A DNA stretch of 64,000 nt from Anticarsia gemmatalis (lineage: Eukaryota; Arthropoda; Insecta; Lepidoptera; Erebidae). The notes beneath the pieces are model-generated. The model did no database searches and was not told where the DNA came from. It saw nothing but the letters and a program-made list of their open reading frames with translations. Shown piece after piece: positions 13,101-26,021 of this stretch (within the stretch, counting starts at the first letter, position 1; every line of letters starts with the position of its first letter). Both the position numbers and the translations under genes were made by a program. The stretch spans positions 4,595,501 to 4,659,500 of the forward strand of contig NC_134747.1 in the NCBI RefSeq assembly GCF_050436995.1. Direction: 5' to 3'.

Positions 13101-14896
13101 AGTCTTGAATTTTGATTCATTCATAACTTGTTGACGAGATTTGAATCAGTTGAAAGTGCTACAATATCGTTTAGATCAACGTTGAAATTCTCGAACATTT
13201 ATCACGTCAATCTTAAGCCTCTCCAAGTATCCTTAAAGTATGTATCAAATTAAATTCATCAGACAGAGATTCACAGCCGCCTAGGAACGAGTCTAAAATT
13301 ATTTTATTGAGCAATATTCGTTCGACATTATAATGACCGTCTATTAAAACTGGCACGCCATAATAACCATAATGATTTGAAAAGTTAGTTTTAATAACTT
13401 TATTACGTACGTATTACTATAAGTACGTACAATTACTCGGTATCCGTGACTACAGTCTTTCACATCGACTCGGCCGTCAAAAATTAAAAAAAAACCTCGG
13501 CAAAGGAACAAAGCCACGCTGTCTGGCTGGACAGGTATATGACGGGGCACATTTTATTGGTTTTCCGAAACATTCCCTGCCCTATTAATAAATGAGTGGC
13601 GGGAAAAAAACGCCGTAGAATCCATTTGTCAGGAGTGTGGTGATTTATGGGCAAGGACTTTCTGGATTCCTAGAAGAGGAGAGTTTTGTTCTATTTGCTT
13701 ACCTGTCACTTTGATTTAGAAGGGTACCTATGTACCTGGTAATGGATTTTAGACTGGAATGTGTCTAGTGCGCGAATACATAAGCATGTCGTAGTGCCGT
13801 TTATGTAAACTGTTTGTTTCGTCGAAACCAAACTTATGAATAACGTATGGGTAGTATAATAACAGGTTAATAGCTTATTGAGAGGACATTGTGACCGGCG
13901 AGTAAACACTTATGTTTATTGTTAACTCCGTATAGATTTACTACAGCTTCGTATTTTTGAGATAAGTACTCAGTCGTAGTATGAAAAGGTTAAGAAATGT
14001 CAAGTGTCAATGATTCTGACCTTCGGTGATTAACACAAAAACGATCTTATACTTAGCTATTATTTCCTGTAGATCGATTCTACTGGTTATGTCAGTCGAC
14101 TAATAACATTTTGAACAAACCTGAAACCTGTAGTAAGAAGAGTAAGAAATTTTAATTAGACCAATCATTTATTACGTCAGTAAGATTTTTTAACGTAATT
14201 ATCTCAAATATATTTACAACTTCTAAGAACTAGGTTTCCCATAAATGTCATATCATCCCTCACGTCGCTTACACCGTCATCAGCAGAAATGGGTGTCCGG
14301 TAACACCTCTTTACCCTTCGAAACATAATAACCGTGGCGATACAATTACCGAGCCAAAATATAGTTTCTCACGGTTCGCAATAAATTACGTCCAAATTGA
14401 TGACCGAACGAAGGCAGGTAGCTCACGGAGATAGTATCGATACAAATACTTTGAATTCTTTCATCTTGGTAACATGAATCGGTGAATTTTGAGATGTGAC
14501 GTCAATATCGCAGTTTGGAATAATATCGCATCTATTCTTCCGTACCAATATACTGTCATGAGTGCAAAAGTAAAAATAATGTAACAAAATAGTTGAAGAG
14601 TTTAATTTTCGAATTGACATTTTAATTGGTTTACTGTTTCATTCCATATTATCGTCTGTCTCAATACACTGATCGCATCAATAGCGAAATGCTGAACGAC
14701 AATCTAATTTAACCTAATCTTGAAAAAGTTTATGTTCGCTCGTGAAATGAGGAACTATAACTGAGTCAACTTTACCTAAACTTTCTATTTCAACCCGATG
14801 ATATCACGTCTCAAATATTTCACACCGATAAAAAAACAAACCAAATAACGACACGTTATATATAAAACAGCATTCCCTTTCTTCGAGCCGGACAGT
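10187..14896. other. intergenic, no gene seen
   Basis: AT-rich. It contains full CRE sites at 12131-12138 and 14497-14504, the octamer ATGCAAAT at 12658-12665 two bases after ACAATG (12651-12656), and a GGCGGGAAAA E2F-like word near 13597. Open frames are short and featureless. Confidence 0.55.
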
Positions 14897-14951
14897 TATC
14901 GCTTCGTCACCGCGATAGGATCGATACGTCGGCGATATCGCGGCACGATCG
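14897..14951. promoter_or_regulatory. cluster of CGATA/TATCG sites
   Basis: TATCG (14897), CGATA (14913), CGATA (14922), the palindrome GCGATATCGC (14932-14941) and CGATCG (14946) lie within 55 bases. In Drosophila, clustered CGATA half-sites mark BEAF-32 or DREF boundary and promoter elements. BEAF-32 itself is thought to be fly-specific, so only the motif density is firm here. Confidence 0.35.
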
Positions 14952-16836
14952 CGCCTCAAATGTGCTGACCTCATGTGGGTGTCCGACGATACTCGCTTAT
15001 TCCTTCCGCCTAGGTATTTTGATTGCATTCGCTAATGCCAGCCACCTTTGGCGTTTGTTGATCGAATATTTTTAACTCGGTTATGTTGTCGGAAAATCTC
15101 TGATAGATCGTATAAACGAAGAAAATTGCACAAAGGGAAATATTGTCATTTATAGGTTCAGTCTTAATGCAAAAGCAATTGTTTCTTATCTTAAGAAGGT
15201 GTGACATTTACAACTTTTAAGATAGATGTCCTTATCTTGTAACCATCCAAAATATCCTCTACGACTTAAGATTATTTTTTTAAAACAGCAGCTTCAAGGA
15301 ACTTCAGTTTGGCCGTTTGTGTTTTTGCATAAGTACTTTTATCTTAGATAAAAACGGAATACATCAATTTCTGTGAAAACCTGATCTCTGTACACTGATC
15401 CCCACGCAATGGCTCAAGAGCAACAGTCCCCGGAAGCCCATTGTTCGACGAAACTCCGAAATATAGGGACGCGCCAAATCTCTCGTTAATCGAGAAACGT
15501 TTCAAATTTTACACACACAACAAAAAATAGTTAGCTAATCCGCGGCCCCTTTGACTCCAGCTTTGAACGAACGTAGAAATATATTTGTTTCTGCTGGTAT
15601 ATCTTTAAAAAAGCCTGGGATTATTGATTTCTGCGAAAAGTCGTTGGGCCGTAGGGATAATGTTCCTTTACGGGCCGGGAACGAATTACTCGTTGAGGGA
15701 TAAACTCACCTCTAATTTCGGCAGAAATATCGCAATCTCGTATTCGGTAATCCGAGAAAAAATTACCTGAAGTGCTCCCAAGATTTGTTTTGTAGATATC
15801 TATATGGTAACAGTTTCATATTATTTTATGTAGTCCATTTTTCTGAAATCCATTCAATGTTAATTATTTACCTAATATTAATCTAGTTTTCTGTAATAAG
15901 GTTATAAATAAACAAATAGTCACGCGCCACCTGGTCTCAAAACACCAGATTCCTTAAGAAACATAATCGCTGGTATAATTAATAGCTCCAAGAAAAACTT
16001 AACATCGGATCCTAATGAAATAACGCGGAGCGTGATCGATCAAAATAATAATTAATAATAGATCGGCATCGAATGCCGACTGTGATGGATCCCCGCACTT
16101 AGTCATCGCGTTTAATTAAAAATGGCGTCTACAAATTAACGGTTATAATTTCAAATTTTCGAATCGCGTCATTAACACGGATACGTAGTTGTAGTGTTCT
16201 ATTGTTGATGCAATCGTGTTATGTTACCTTGCTGGCAGTCGCTGGCAGACGCTGGACATGCAGTGGACGATGCCATTACATCGGACAATCGATATTGCGT
16301 TATTTTTAATCATCAATCAAGTAAGGTGTTAACATCGAGCATTACTGCGCCGCACTATTGCTCGATCTGACATTTAATGTTGAAACGATCAGATTTGACA
16401 AATAATCCTGCGTGAACACTGAACTACCAAGTCAATCAAACTTATTGGCTCTGTACGCATCGGATTGAAATTACCATCTCTATAATTACAGTAACCTTTC
16501 GTGACATTTGTTTTTATTCCTCGGCTTCTTTATACTACCGTCTAGGTATTGCAATATTTTAATACTCTATTTGATTAATGATACGAATTACCAAACTAAA
16601 TTGAGATTTGAAGTCCTTGAGCGGAAAGAGATGTTAATATTATTTTAATCTATTAATACAGCAAGAAAAAAACATAGGTATAAATTTACAGGCAAGTACA
16701 AGTTTTATGAAACAACTATCTAGACGAGCGACGGTTTGTCATTAAGTTCAGTATCAGTGAATGATCGATTAAAGACAAACGCGATAGAGTTAGGTGCAGT
16801 TACATAATTGGATTAGTTCGATGTTGCGATAGGGAG

Positions 16837-16934
16837 TTTAATTGTGGTGCGCGCGCGCATCGAACGTCGAGTGATCGACGCGCGCCGCGGGGCGCTCTCT
16901 CTGCTGCGCCCGCGCCGACGCACCACCAATTAAA
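16837..16934. repeat. GC-rich block bounded by a 15/16-bp inverted repeat
   Basis: TTTAATTGTGGTGCG (16837-16851) and CGCACCACCAATTAAA (16919-16934) are reverse complements apart from one inserted base. They enclose about 67 bases of very GC-rich DNA with a CTCTCTCT GAGA-type tract. The surroundings are AT-rich. It could be a fold-back regulatory element, a structured RNA or a tiny inverted-repeat element. Confidence 0.6.
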
Positions 16935-17939
16935 GCGAGCCGATCATTAGATCTGTATGGACACTGTTTTACTTATCAATAACTTTATCGTAATTTGTTT
17001 CTACTATGTAGTCAAGCTGTTCTTCACATGATCCCCAAATATTGGAACACATATAAAAACAAAAAATCCTATCGACCCGTGTAAACGGCAGTGTGGAATC
17101 GTTATCAAAGGTAACTGTTACGTACAAAACGAATAACTGTAAAACGTCACAAACCATCAAATTCACCTACTACGAATAAAAAAATAACAGTGCGATAGAT
17201 AATTTAGAGGTACTGGCCGCCGGTCACGATTTTTTAAAGAAGTAATATCCACAATAAGAATGTGTTGGGAGGCAATCTGCGCGCCGGCGGGAGGTGTGCG
17301 CGATCGAACTAATGATAACGGCCGATCGACGGATTATTACATTAAACTCAGATGTTTATTATCAGCCGCCTTCGCCACTTCACACCTCTGCCTGGCGAAA
17401 TTTTGTATGATGCATCTACAAAACTCTACAACTTTATGAATTTTTTGTACACGGAAAATATGAGTAGTAAATTTGATTATAGCTACTATTTCTACCCTAT
17501 TAACTCTCAATAACTCTAAAAGAAAGTTTTAAGTCTGCAGGCTATATTTATTTACAGTATTCTCAGTAAAGCTTGATCAAAATCTAAAATCAATCTACTA
17601 TTAAAACGTACATTTTGTTTGGGAACATTTATGGGATCACCATCCAAACCCCGGGGTTAAGAATGTCCACATTTGTTTATGTTTGAGTATTCTTTGTATG
17701 AAACGTATTCACATACATAGTATTGTATGTATGTGTGTGTATTCGTCCTCTGTTTTCCTTTTCCCTTGTAGGTACATTAACATGCTAATATGCTGTAGCA
17801 GTATTCAAATACATTCAGTATGCGTCGTTGTTGAGTACATTCCTAACTTTATTTTCATCTTCGTCCTGCAACTATAATATATCTACTCGTAGACAGCTAT
17901 ACATTTTGACTTATACGACATCTCATTTGAGATTCGAAC

Positions 17940-18613
17940 GTGCGACGAATTGTTAGTCTCCGCAGGTGTAGATCGTAAAAGAGCTCGAATTCGGCGACGG
18001 AGTGTTCGATAGAATCGCAGTTGATTAGCGCTGGCGACGCCGATGAATGGCCGAGCGGAGGGCGTCGCGAGGCCGCCGACAAAGGCTCACGCACGCCATC
18101 CGTAGACAATCCGCCGAGTATCGATCTCCCGCGACCCTTCGAACGAACGCCGAGCGTAGCACAATGCCGCGGCTCTTTATTATAGCATCTCACATTGTTG
18201 TCATTGTTATTATTATGATTCTTTACCGCTTTCCATTGTCGGTCGGCGTTGTGGCGGTGCTTTTTCACGGCTCGCGTTTAGTCTGGGCATTGGAAGCGCG
18301 ACGCACGCACGTTCAGTCGCGGAAAACGAGTGTTTTCCTCGCGGAAATTTGTGCTTATGTGATTGGTCGTGCTGTGCGCGCGCAGTGCCGCCTGATGGAC
18401 GGCCGGGCGCGCGGAGCCTGCACGAGTGAGACCCTGCCGGGACTGTGCCGCCGCTCAGCTGACTGTGCTATATACACCTATACACTACATGTATATGTAC
18501 TGTACCGAAGCCTTAGTGACTATAGTGATGTAGTTATAAGTTCCAAGTGTATATCGTGTATGTTTACCAAGACTAAGTTCCAACTTAAAGGTATATTTTT
18601 CGATATTGTGTGA
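17940..18613 (+). other. GC-rich island with a 188-codon open frame; coding status doubtful
   Basis: The interval about 17940-18480 is distinctly GC-rich. An ATG at 18047 opens a 188-codon frame to a TGA at 18611-18613. Its translation is Arg-rich at first, with two hydrophobic stretches (LFIIASHIVVIVIIMILY and VGVVAVLF), then becomes featureless as the DNA turns AT-rich. An overlapping minus-strand frame of 123 codons (17897-18268) is equally open, which suggests GC-driven openness. I recognise no protein family. A non-coding first exon or an enhancer is as likely as a gene. Confidence 0.25.
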
Positions 18614-20071
18614 AAAAGTTCATATTTTATTATAAATAACGTGTTTATTTCGCAAAAACGTTAAGTTAAATTAAAAACATGAGAGTTAAGTAGAGGTTAC
18701 TTTGAAAGACCTTTAGCAACTGTCTGCCGACGGTGTTACACAGGTCTTTTCTAATAAGTTTAAAAGAAATTCTAATAAGATAAAATAATGTTGTTTATTA
18801 ACAGTTAAAAGAAAAGGTTTTAGTGTTTTCTTTAACATTTTTGTTTTTAACTACTAGATTACCCAAAAAGATTATCTTTAAAACAATATCTCGCCATTTG
18901 CCAGACATATTCAGGATGAATTTATAATATTGAATTGACATCCAGGTATTCAATACCTCGTTGATGCGATAATTTGAATAAGTGACAATTTGGTGCGCTT
19001 ACTTAAGTCTAAAGATACTGTAGCAAGAAGGAAAATTTGTATAAACCTGTAAAATACGAGTCCTTTGGCAAATACCCTATGTTTTCAAATGAGTAATTAA
19101 GTATTATAGTTTATGAGGAAGTAATACATGTGTTGATTTAAAATGAATAATTAATTGGCATTATATTTATGTCTCTTTTAGAGTGTCTTTGGTTATCGAC
19201 CAGGAAAATTTGTTTGATATAAAAAAATGCTTGTCTTATTTGACTTTTAAGACTGTAATTTGTACTAACGGTGTTTATTTATTTGAAGAATAAAGGAATA
19301 TTGGAAGATATCTTCTTTATAATAGATTGATAACTGTGAGAAGCATCAGATACAATTATTGAATTTTAGAACATAGCACATTGTTCCATAGTTCGATTTC
19401 CGGTCGAAGCTTTTTAGCTACTTCTTCATATCTATGAAAAATATAATAAATTATAGCTCCATTCACATTATTCATATGACAAATCTAATTACAACGACAT
19501 CAGTTAATTAATAGCCAAAATACTTAAATAAGATGTCAAACATTCATTGTACTGTACACTACACAACAACAATGTATCAATGATAATGTCCTACGAGATA
19601 TCAACACATTCTTGTACTCACAGTGAGTCAGCATCGCACTCATTAGACCAACAAATTTTAACACAGATGTTTGCGGTCAATATGTCCGTAATTTTCACCG
19701 TATAACCCGGACAATGTATGTAATTGCCAGTGTCAGAGGTCCACACCAACAAGAAATTAACTTTCTTCATCGGCCGGATTAATTTTATTAAAATAATGCG
19801 ACGATACAACCAATTTTGTACGTATTTGATTGACGTTTCTATCAGTAAGGTGGAATACTAAATTGAGTTTCGCTATTCATACGAACATTTCACCGTTGAT
19901 GTTAGTTATTTAGATATAAGTTAATGTGGGTAATAACCGGTTGTTTGATGAAGTTATTATGATTAAATTAGGATTTTTATTTATTTAAATTTTATTATTT
20001 TATGTTAGTAGAGTAGGACAAGTTTTTATTGGAATTACCTTTGAAGTTGGAACTTATAATTAAGTATCTAA

Positions 20072-20317
20072 TCTATACTAATATTATAAAGCTGAAGAGT
20101 TTGTTTGTTTGAACGCGCTAATCTCAGGAACTACTGGCCCGATTTGAAAAATTCTTTCAGTGTTAGATAGCCCATTTATCGAGGAAGGCTATAGGCTATA
20201 TATCATCACGCTACGGCCAATAGGAGCAGACTACCGGTAATTTTTTTTACAAAAACGAGGGAAATTATGACGCATTCTCTTTTATGTGACGCAAGCGAAG
20301 TTGCGCGGGTCAGCTAG
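20072..20317 (+). mobile_element. non-autonomous Helitron, Lep1-like (complete, 246 bp)
   Basis: The element starts TCTATACTAATATTATAAAG after a host A and ends GGGTCAGCTAG before a host T, the Helitron pattern of 5' TC, 3' CTAG and insertion between A and T. A short hairpin (CGCAA / TTGCG around GCGAAG) sits about 11 bases before the 3' end, also typical. It has no coding capacity and no terminal inverted repeats. The end sequences match the family widespread in Lepidoptera. A 5' fragment of the same family lies at 45920. Confidence 0.88.
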
Positions 20318-20854
20318 TTTATTTATATACTCTTAAGTCTTGTACAAGAAAGTCAATAACATCATCCTATAGTTCTATAAAGGTCTTACAGCTGCAACTG
20401 TATTTTTTTTAATCGATAATTATGTTCTTGTAATTCAAATACAAAATGTATTGATATAGTATTTTAAGAATTATGATTATTTGAAGCAGACAACAAGGCG
20501 TTGTAATTGATGTAATGCCTGATTAAAATTGATGTAATTGTTGCAGAATGCAGTTGAATGACCTAAGATCTAATTCAAGTTACTTTTTTCATAATGTTTC
20601 AGGTCATTGACCGACGTTACGATTCTTAAATTAATATTCAATATTAAGACTCATACATAAATAACATGACAAGTGTGAGCTGAACAAACTAATCTAGAAC
20701 ATTTCACCCGACAGTTGGTGAATACATAAGGCTTGGTACTCACTCACGGGCCGCACGTTACTATTTAATTTGCGGCCAGCTCGCTTCCAAGATAGGCCTG
20801 ATGAGACGGAGACAGCGGCCGGAAGTGGACCCTCCCCCTGTCTCCCACCCGAGT

Positions 20855-20866
20855 GGGGGGGGGGGG
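20855..20866 (+). repeat. poly-G tract (G12)
   Basis: Twelve uninterrupted G follow a CCCTCCCCCTGTCTCCCACCC stretch, giving a local pyrimidine/purine switch that could fold back. It lies in a small GC-rich patch (20750-20880). Confidence 0.85.
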
Positions 20867-22036
20867 CACTGGACGCAGATATGTACTAGGCCTATTCAAG
20901 TGTGACGCTGAGGTATTAAAATGTTGATAGTGTTGACGTTGACGACGGCATGGCGGAATTTTCGATGAACATATTTTTTTGTTTGTTAAAAACGTTTTTT
21001 TGGAATATTATTTCATTGCAATTAAATTCTATTACACAAATGGTAACGATTTCAATCGGAAAGGCTCTGAAAAGCAAGACTATTCATTGTTACGATTATG
21101 AGATAATTTTTATATAGGTACCTATTTCTCAAATAGTCTATACTTATCTAATTATTATAGGTACAATAGAACTGACAAAAGTATTTGGAAATCTTTCACA
21201 TACAATACCAAGTACAAATCAACAATATCTTATTTTACAACTACACGATGTGTTGGAATATTATATTTAGTCTGCAGTCGTCGGGTATCACCTCATCCGT
21301 ATCGGAACATCTAAACAATCACTTACTTGCAATATCTATATTCGAACAATTCTCTCGATTTCAATATCTCAGGGTAGCAGGGGGGTAGCCTCCCCAAGGC
21401 GAGATGATAGCCGGCTCTTACGTGTGCGGTCTTGTTTGTGTCCAGGCTCGTGTCCTGCCTAATATTGCGCTTTCATTATGACATACGAGCCTTGGAATCC
21501 GACTTGTGACGCATACCCGAGACTACGATATTCCGCATATGAATATTTGGAACATCTATACTCGAGGTTAATATGTTTAATCAACTATTAGCACAATAAA
21601 CCTAATACTTCTGAGTATTTGTTTGTCGGCAGATGATATCGAAAACAAATTATGTAGTTTTTTGTTTTGCTCAAAATTAAATTCGCCTCAAATCAATTTT
21701 GCAGTTGTCTACGAAGATTAATTCAATGATTCAGCATTTATCGGGTTACTCATTAATGAGACACTAAATTATTTATTTATTCACCAATAATGTTTTCTGT
21801 AGCGCTAAATTGTATTTACAGGTATGCAAATCAATTTAATGGAACACAATAAACTTATTTGTAACGCAAAACAGCTCGACACATTTTGACATTGTCGCAC
21901 CAAAATAACGAAAAAGCATTGATATCCGACAAAAATCACGGAGCGCATCGTAATGCATTGTTAGTTAAACAATTAAACTATAATTGTGTGATACGCCACA
22001 AATTGATAATCGAAAATTAAAATGACGAGTTCCCGC

Positions 22037-22140
22037 CAACAATGCTCGGCGGCCATATTGCGGCGCGCGTCACCTCGGTGTTGCCATGCGCGATAATTAT
22101 TAATTTGCAGCGGCACTCGCGACTGTCATTAGCGACACCT
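22037..22140. promoter_or_regulatory. GC-rich block with Sox, Pho/YY1 and homeodomain-type sites
   Basis: The block contains CAACAATG (Sox-type, 22037-22044), GGCGGCCAT (Pho/YY1-type core at 22052-22056), a CGCGCG stretch, then ATAATTATTAATTTGC and GTCATTAGCG (homeodomain-type cores). It lies about 4 kb upstream of SoxN in otherwise AT-rich DNA. This composition resembles developmental enhancers or Polycomb-type elements. The assignment is inference. Confidence 0.3.
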
Positions 22141-22728
22141 CGCGCCAATTACGAAGCTCAGGGAGTTTGATGAGCACTTTTTTATTTAGCACAAGCGTTA
22201 CTCCGGCAATTATTGAATGACTCGCGACGCGTAAGCCTCTAGTGGTTTTCATTTGTACGAGAGTGATTCTGTAGTGCTTGAGCGTTGATTCTTTTAATGA
22301 AATGTTAATTGTAAGTTTATGCCGCCTGCAATGTTAAAGTAGCAAATTGATCGAATTTTTATTAATTGTTGTAAATTCTTACAAATGACTTTTTAAACAG
22401 ATTATCAAGTTGTGTTTGAGTTTTAGGATAGTTGAAAAAGGTTTATTAGTTTCCTATATTTACAAACGACATCAACACTATCATAACGACGTTGAATATG
22501 AAAACAAAAAATTAAAGAATAGACTTAATTTCGTATGCAATTACAGTATGGACCATCCACAGTAAAAAGTTCAACCAAATAGTAGGTAACAAAGTAGGTA
22601 GGAAAATACCTAATGCAACCATCATTTCGAACCGAAACAGTGAAACGAAAGATTATCGCGGGTCCAAGGGAATCCCACATTTAACGCCACGGACTCCAAA
22701 CCGGGATTCATTAAATCGAAACTGGAGC

Positions 22729-22739
22729 AAAATGGCGGC
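22729..22739 (+). promoter_or_regulatory. YY1/Pho-type site AAAATGGCGGC
   Basis: An extended match to the YY1 core lies about 3.6 kb upstream of SoxN. It is followed by a short GC-rich stretch (ACACCACTCGGCGCGAACCG). Similar sites occur at 10150, 22052 and 57718. Confidence 0.3.
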
Positions 22740-25700
22740 GACACCACTCGGCGCGAACCGTTTCACGCTCTGACAGTTTTGTACTCTGAATGCAGAATAG
22801 ACCTAACCTATCTGCGATCTGCGATTTACTTGTATGAGCCTGACGTACCCAGTCTAGTCAACTTTGCTAAACACGTCACTCGGTGGCCGAAATAGCCCGT
22901 CCGTGCCGTATAATTGGATAGGTATTTGCCAATACCTAGGTAAATTCTTGGAATCTAACTCCGACAAAAACTTACTTTTAGTCATTAAGTGTCAATGCTC
23001 TTTTATATTAGCAGTCAAGGAGGTTGAATGCACTTTTTTAATAAACCTTTATGAAGTTTGAATGTTGGTGATGTTGCCACAATTTGGCTTCGTTGTGGAA
23101 TTTTTGTTATTATAAGTCTTATATAATGTTGTTGTTCGAAAAAGTCACGTTTATGATTACATTATAGGATTGTGTTCATTTTGGAGGGCGATACGGTAAT
23201 AGGAGTGTACTGTTGTTCGGTTGATTCATCTGCTAAACAACAGTGACTGAAATAACTCTGATCGTTATGAACTTATATTTGTAATCGTTATTTTGTTTTG
23301 AATGTGACAACATTTTTTTATTAGGCGGATTTCTTATGTAAGGAATGCTTAGTTATGACGTTGTTCAGTTATGACATTGTAAATAAATGTAAATAGTAAT
23401 TATGATATAAATGTTATTCATCTTTCCTTAACTTTTTAAGTATGTGACAAAATTGGGAAGTATAAGCATGAAATAAGCTTGTTACCTAGTATCAAATGTG
23501 TATTACGCTATTTAAATGTATTTAATACTTCGTAAATAAAATACAAATCATAAGAATTCTACTTACAAAGTTGTAAAACGTATCTGTAAATATGCGTTAC
23601 CGAAAATAAACTTCCTAAAAATGTTCCATGTGTTTTATTACCCCGTCCCATTGTCCCGACATAGTGAAAGTGCCACCGCTACTATCAGTAACCATAAAAA
23701 TACCGATACCAATAAAAGGCACCAGTTTTATAGAGCTTAGAACAAAACAAAAGCCTTCAACTTTAAAACAATAGAAGTTTCAAGAAGACTACGACAAAGT
23801 CACTAGTGCATATTTTATACAATTATGACCACTATTACTCAAAGCGAAGGTCGATAATACCGTATACTATATTCAGGTATGAAAATTAGTAGAATTTAAA
23901 TGGCAAAAATTCTAAGAACTTTTAAAGATTAGTGGTAGTTCGGAATTAAGTTTTCGACCTTTTGAGAATTTCGTCTTGGTTGAAAATAACGGTAGTTTTA
24001 TTACATGCCACAAATGTAAGAAAATAATTTCTGTATTTTTATTACCTACCCTACTTCTTAAGCTAGATCTCAAGAATATAGATCTCTCTTAATAATATAC
24101 ACTCTCACATAGCATACGATTACTTACATATATTAAAACGTAATGGCGAACGTCTACCTTAATTCTAAATTGTTGCATATTATATAATTATTTTAACTAA
24201 GAGATTATCACGCAAGCTCATCCTTCACCTTCCAAATAATTCGGAAAACTAAGATATCTCACGGTCATCAGTAACCTAAAGTTAATGGAGAAATGATGAG
24301 CAAAGTTAAGCAAAGCTAAGCAATGTTCTATGCGGTTAGTGCAACACGGAACAGCATTTTGGATCTCAATATGAGACAAAAATCTCGGGTACTTTAGAAA
24401 ACAACTAATCAAATATTACGAATATTATTAAAATCATTGATTTTAAATTATGATCTAGAGATTTCTGTTACGGACATACTCGTATCAAAAAATATTTTCA
24501 ACATCTTTTCTTTATTCTTAAAGGAAAATATATCTTTAGGTCTAGTTTGTCTAATTGCAAGTAAAAGCGAGTGAAATATCAAACAATATTATTTAAAAAA
24601 AACAATAACATGCCTGAACTGACAATAATTAATAATTAGGTATATAGTTTGCAAACGAATTTATAAGTTAGATGAGCGAAACAATATTTTAGAAGTCGAC
24701 AAAATCATAAATGTTGATTTACCCATGCCTTAGAAAAACTAACAGCACTTGTTTAATAATATTATGTCAATATCCCGCTATATAAGTCTATTGCTACTTA
24801 TTCTTAAATGTAAACCTGCAATAAGGTATATCAAAATATATTTTATACAATCAATGCAGCATCAACGCTAAGGTTAAATAAATATAAACAATTTTGGTAT
24901 GAAAAATATATTCTGCTTAAAAGAATCAATTTAATCAAAAAAGTTTCATTTCACCATTAAGTATAGTCACCGATTAAAACAACAAGATCACGATTGTTAA
25001 AATGAACTTTACAAATTGTAAGACACCCATTTCTTTAATTTTAAACCACTCAGAATACTTAATAATTTAGAGTCCCCAAAAACAATATTTAGTTCGTTCA
25101 CAAATGGTTTTTAATTAATTCTTTTAAAACTTATTTTGTAGCATTCATATTAGCAATTACAATGTAACTACCTATTTCTCAAGTTTAGGTATATAAGTTA
25201 TTAACAGGAAAAACATAGCTACAGTTACAGACATCTCTGTCTCATGTCTTTGTATAAAACAAGGATTGAATCGATGATTATTAAAATATCTATTACACAG
25301 AAGTCATATAATATCCAGATTCCGTGAAAACTGTGTCTGGGAGGGAACTTATTAAATTATATTGGACCTGAAACACCCACCCTTGAAACTTGCCGAATAA
25401 AATTTTACAAATAATTAAGTTAAAACATATTGTCTTGTTCCAATCAAATGTCATAACTAAGCTAGGTAGCAGAGTAGCATGCTACACACGAGCACGTGTA
25501 GAGGTCAGCAACAGTCCAGTCGGTCAACAATAAACAACGTGCTACGAAGTGCTACGACAGATATAATAAGCGCGCTCGTTTTCCGTATCATTGTATAAAG
25601 CAACGTCTTTACGTAAGAGGCTTCTTTCTCATTCAGTGATACCTACAGTAGATCGTGCTAACATTGTCACACGGGCCTTGAACTTACACAACAGCTGAAC

Positions 25701-25902
25701 AAACTACAATGCTGTCTGTGCGTAACTATTGAGAAACATATTTTCTGTCTAGTCGACAAATATGTGATGAAAAATATTCATGTTACACTGATTCTTTGTT
25801 ATTTATGTTGGGTTTTTGTGATTTATGGAAGGCCTAAGTGAATATTATGAACCCAAATTGAGATTGTATTATGTATATCAACTCTGTTGTATGTCTAGAC
25901 AG

Positions 25903-25909
25903 TATAAAA
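25903..25909 (+). promoter_or_regulatory. candidate TATA box upstream of SoxN
   Basis: TATAAAA lies in an AT-rich stretch about 460 bases before the SoxN ATG. A possible initiator (TTCAGA) starts 17 bases downstream, with its A only 20 bases from the TATA start. This is closer than the usual 25-30, so the pair is not ideal. In an AT-rich genome such a match may be chance. Confidence 0.2.
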
Positions 25910-26021
25910 TGGTCCTATGTTCAGAAATGTCAAGTTGAGCAGGTAATGTGTAACATGCATGTGTAGTTTACAACATAAACTAAGGCCGAGAATGCAGCCA
26001 CCGTCGGCAAACAAAATTGAG

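Larger units (their letters stand above)
14952..20071. other. intergenic apart from the blocks at 16837 and 17940
   Basis: AT-rich background with a GC-richer block at 17215-17340 holding homeodomain-type words (CTAATGATAAC, GGATTATTACATTAAAC). That block and those at 16837 and 17940 are candidate regulatory DNA. Between 18620 and 20071 I see nothing beyond AT-rich sequence. Confidence 0.5.
20318..25902. other. SoxN upstream intergenic region
   Basis: AT-rich with GC patches at 20740-20880, 21370-21520, 22020-22150 and 22720-22780. An octamer ATGCAAAT lies at 21834-21841. Paired Sox-like words AACAAT/AACAAC lie at 25526-25538, followed by a doubled GTGCTACGA, all within 0.9 kb of the gene. 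From about 23300 to 25400 the sequence is very AT-rich with nothing recognisable. Confidence 0.5.

Noticed and set aside
17918..17945. tRNA T-arm-like word (GTTCGAATC on minus strand)
   Set aside because: No acceptor, D or anticodon stem can be built around it.
17897..18268. 123-codon minus-strand frame
   Set aside because: It overlaps the plus-strand 188-codon frame in a GC island. It is basic and low-complexity, with no domain.
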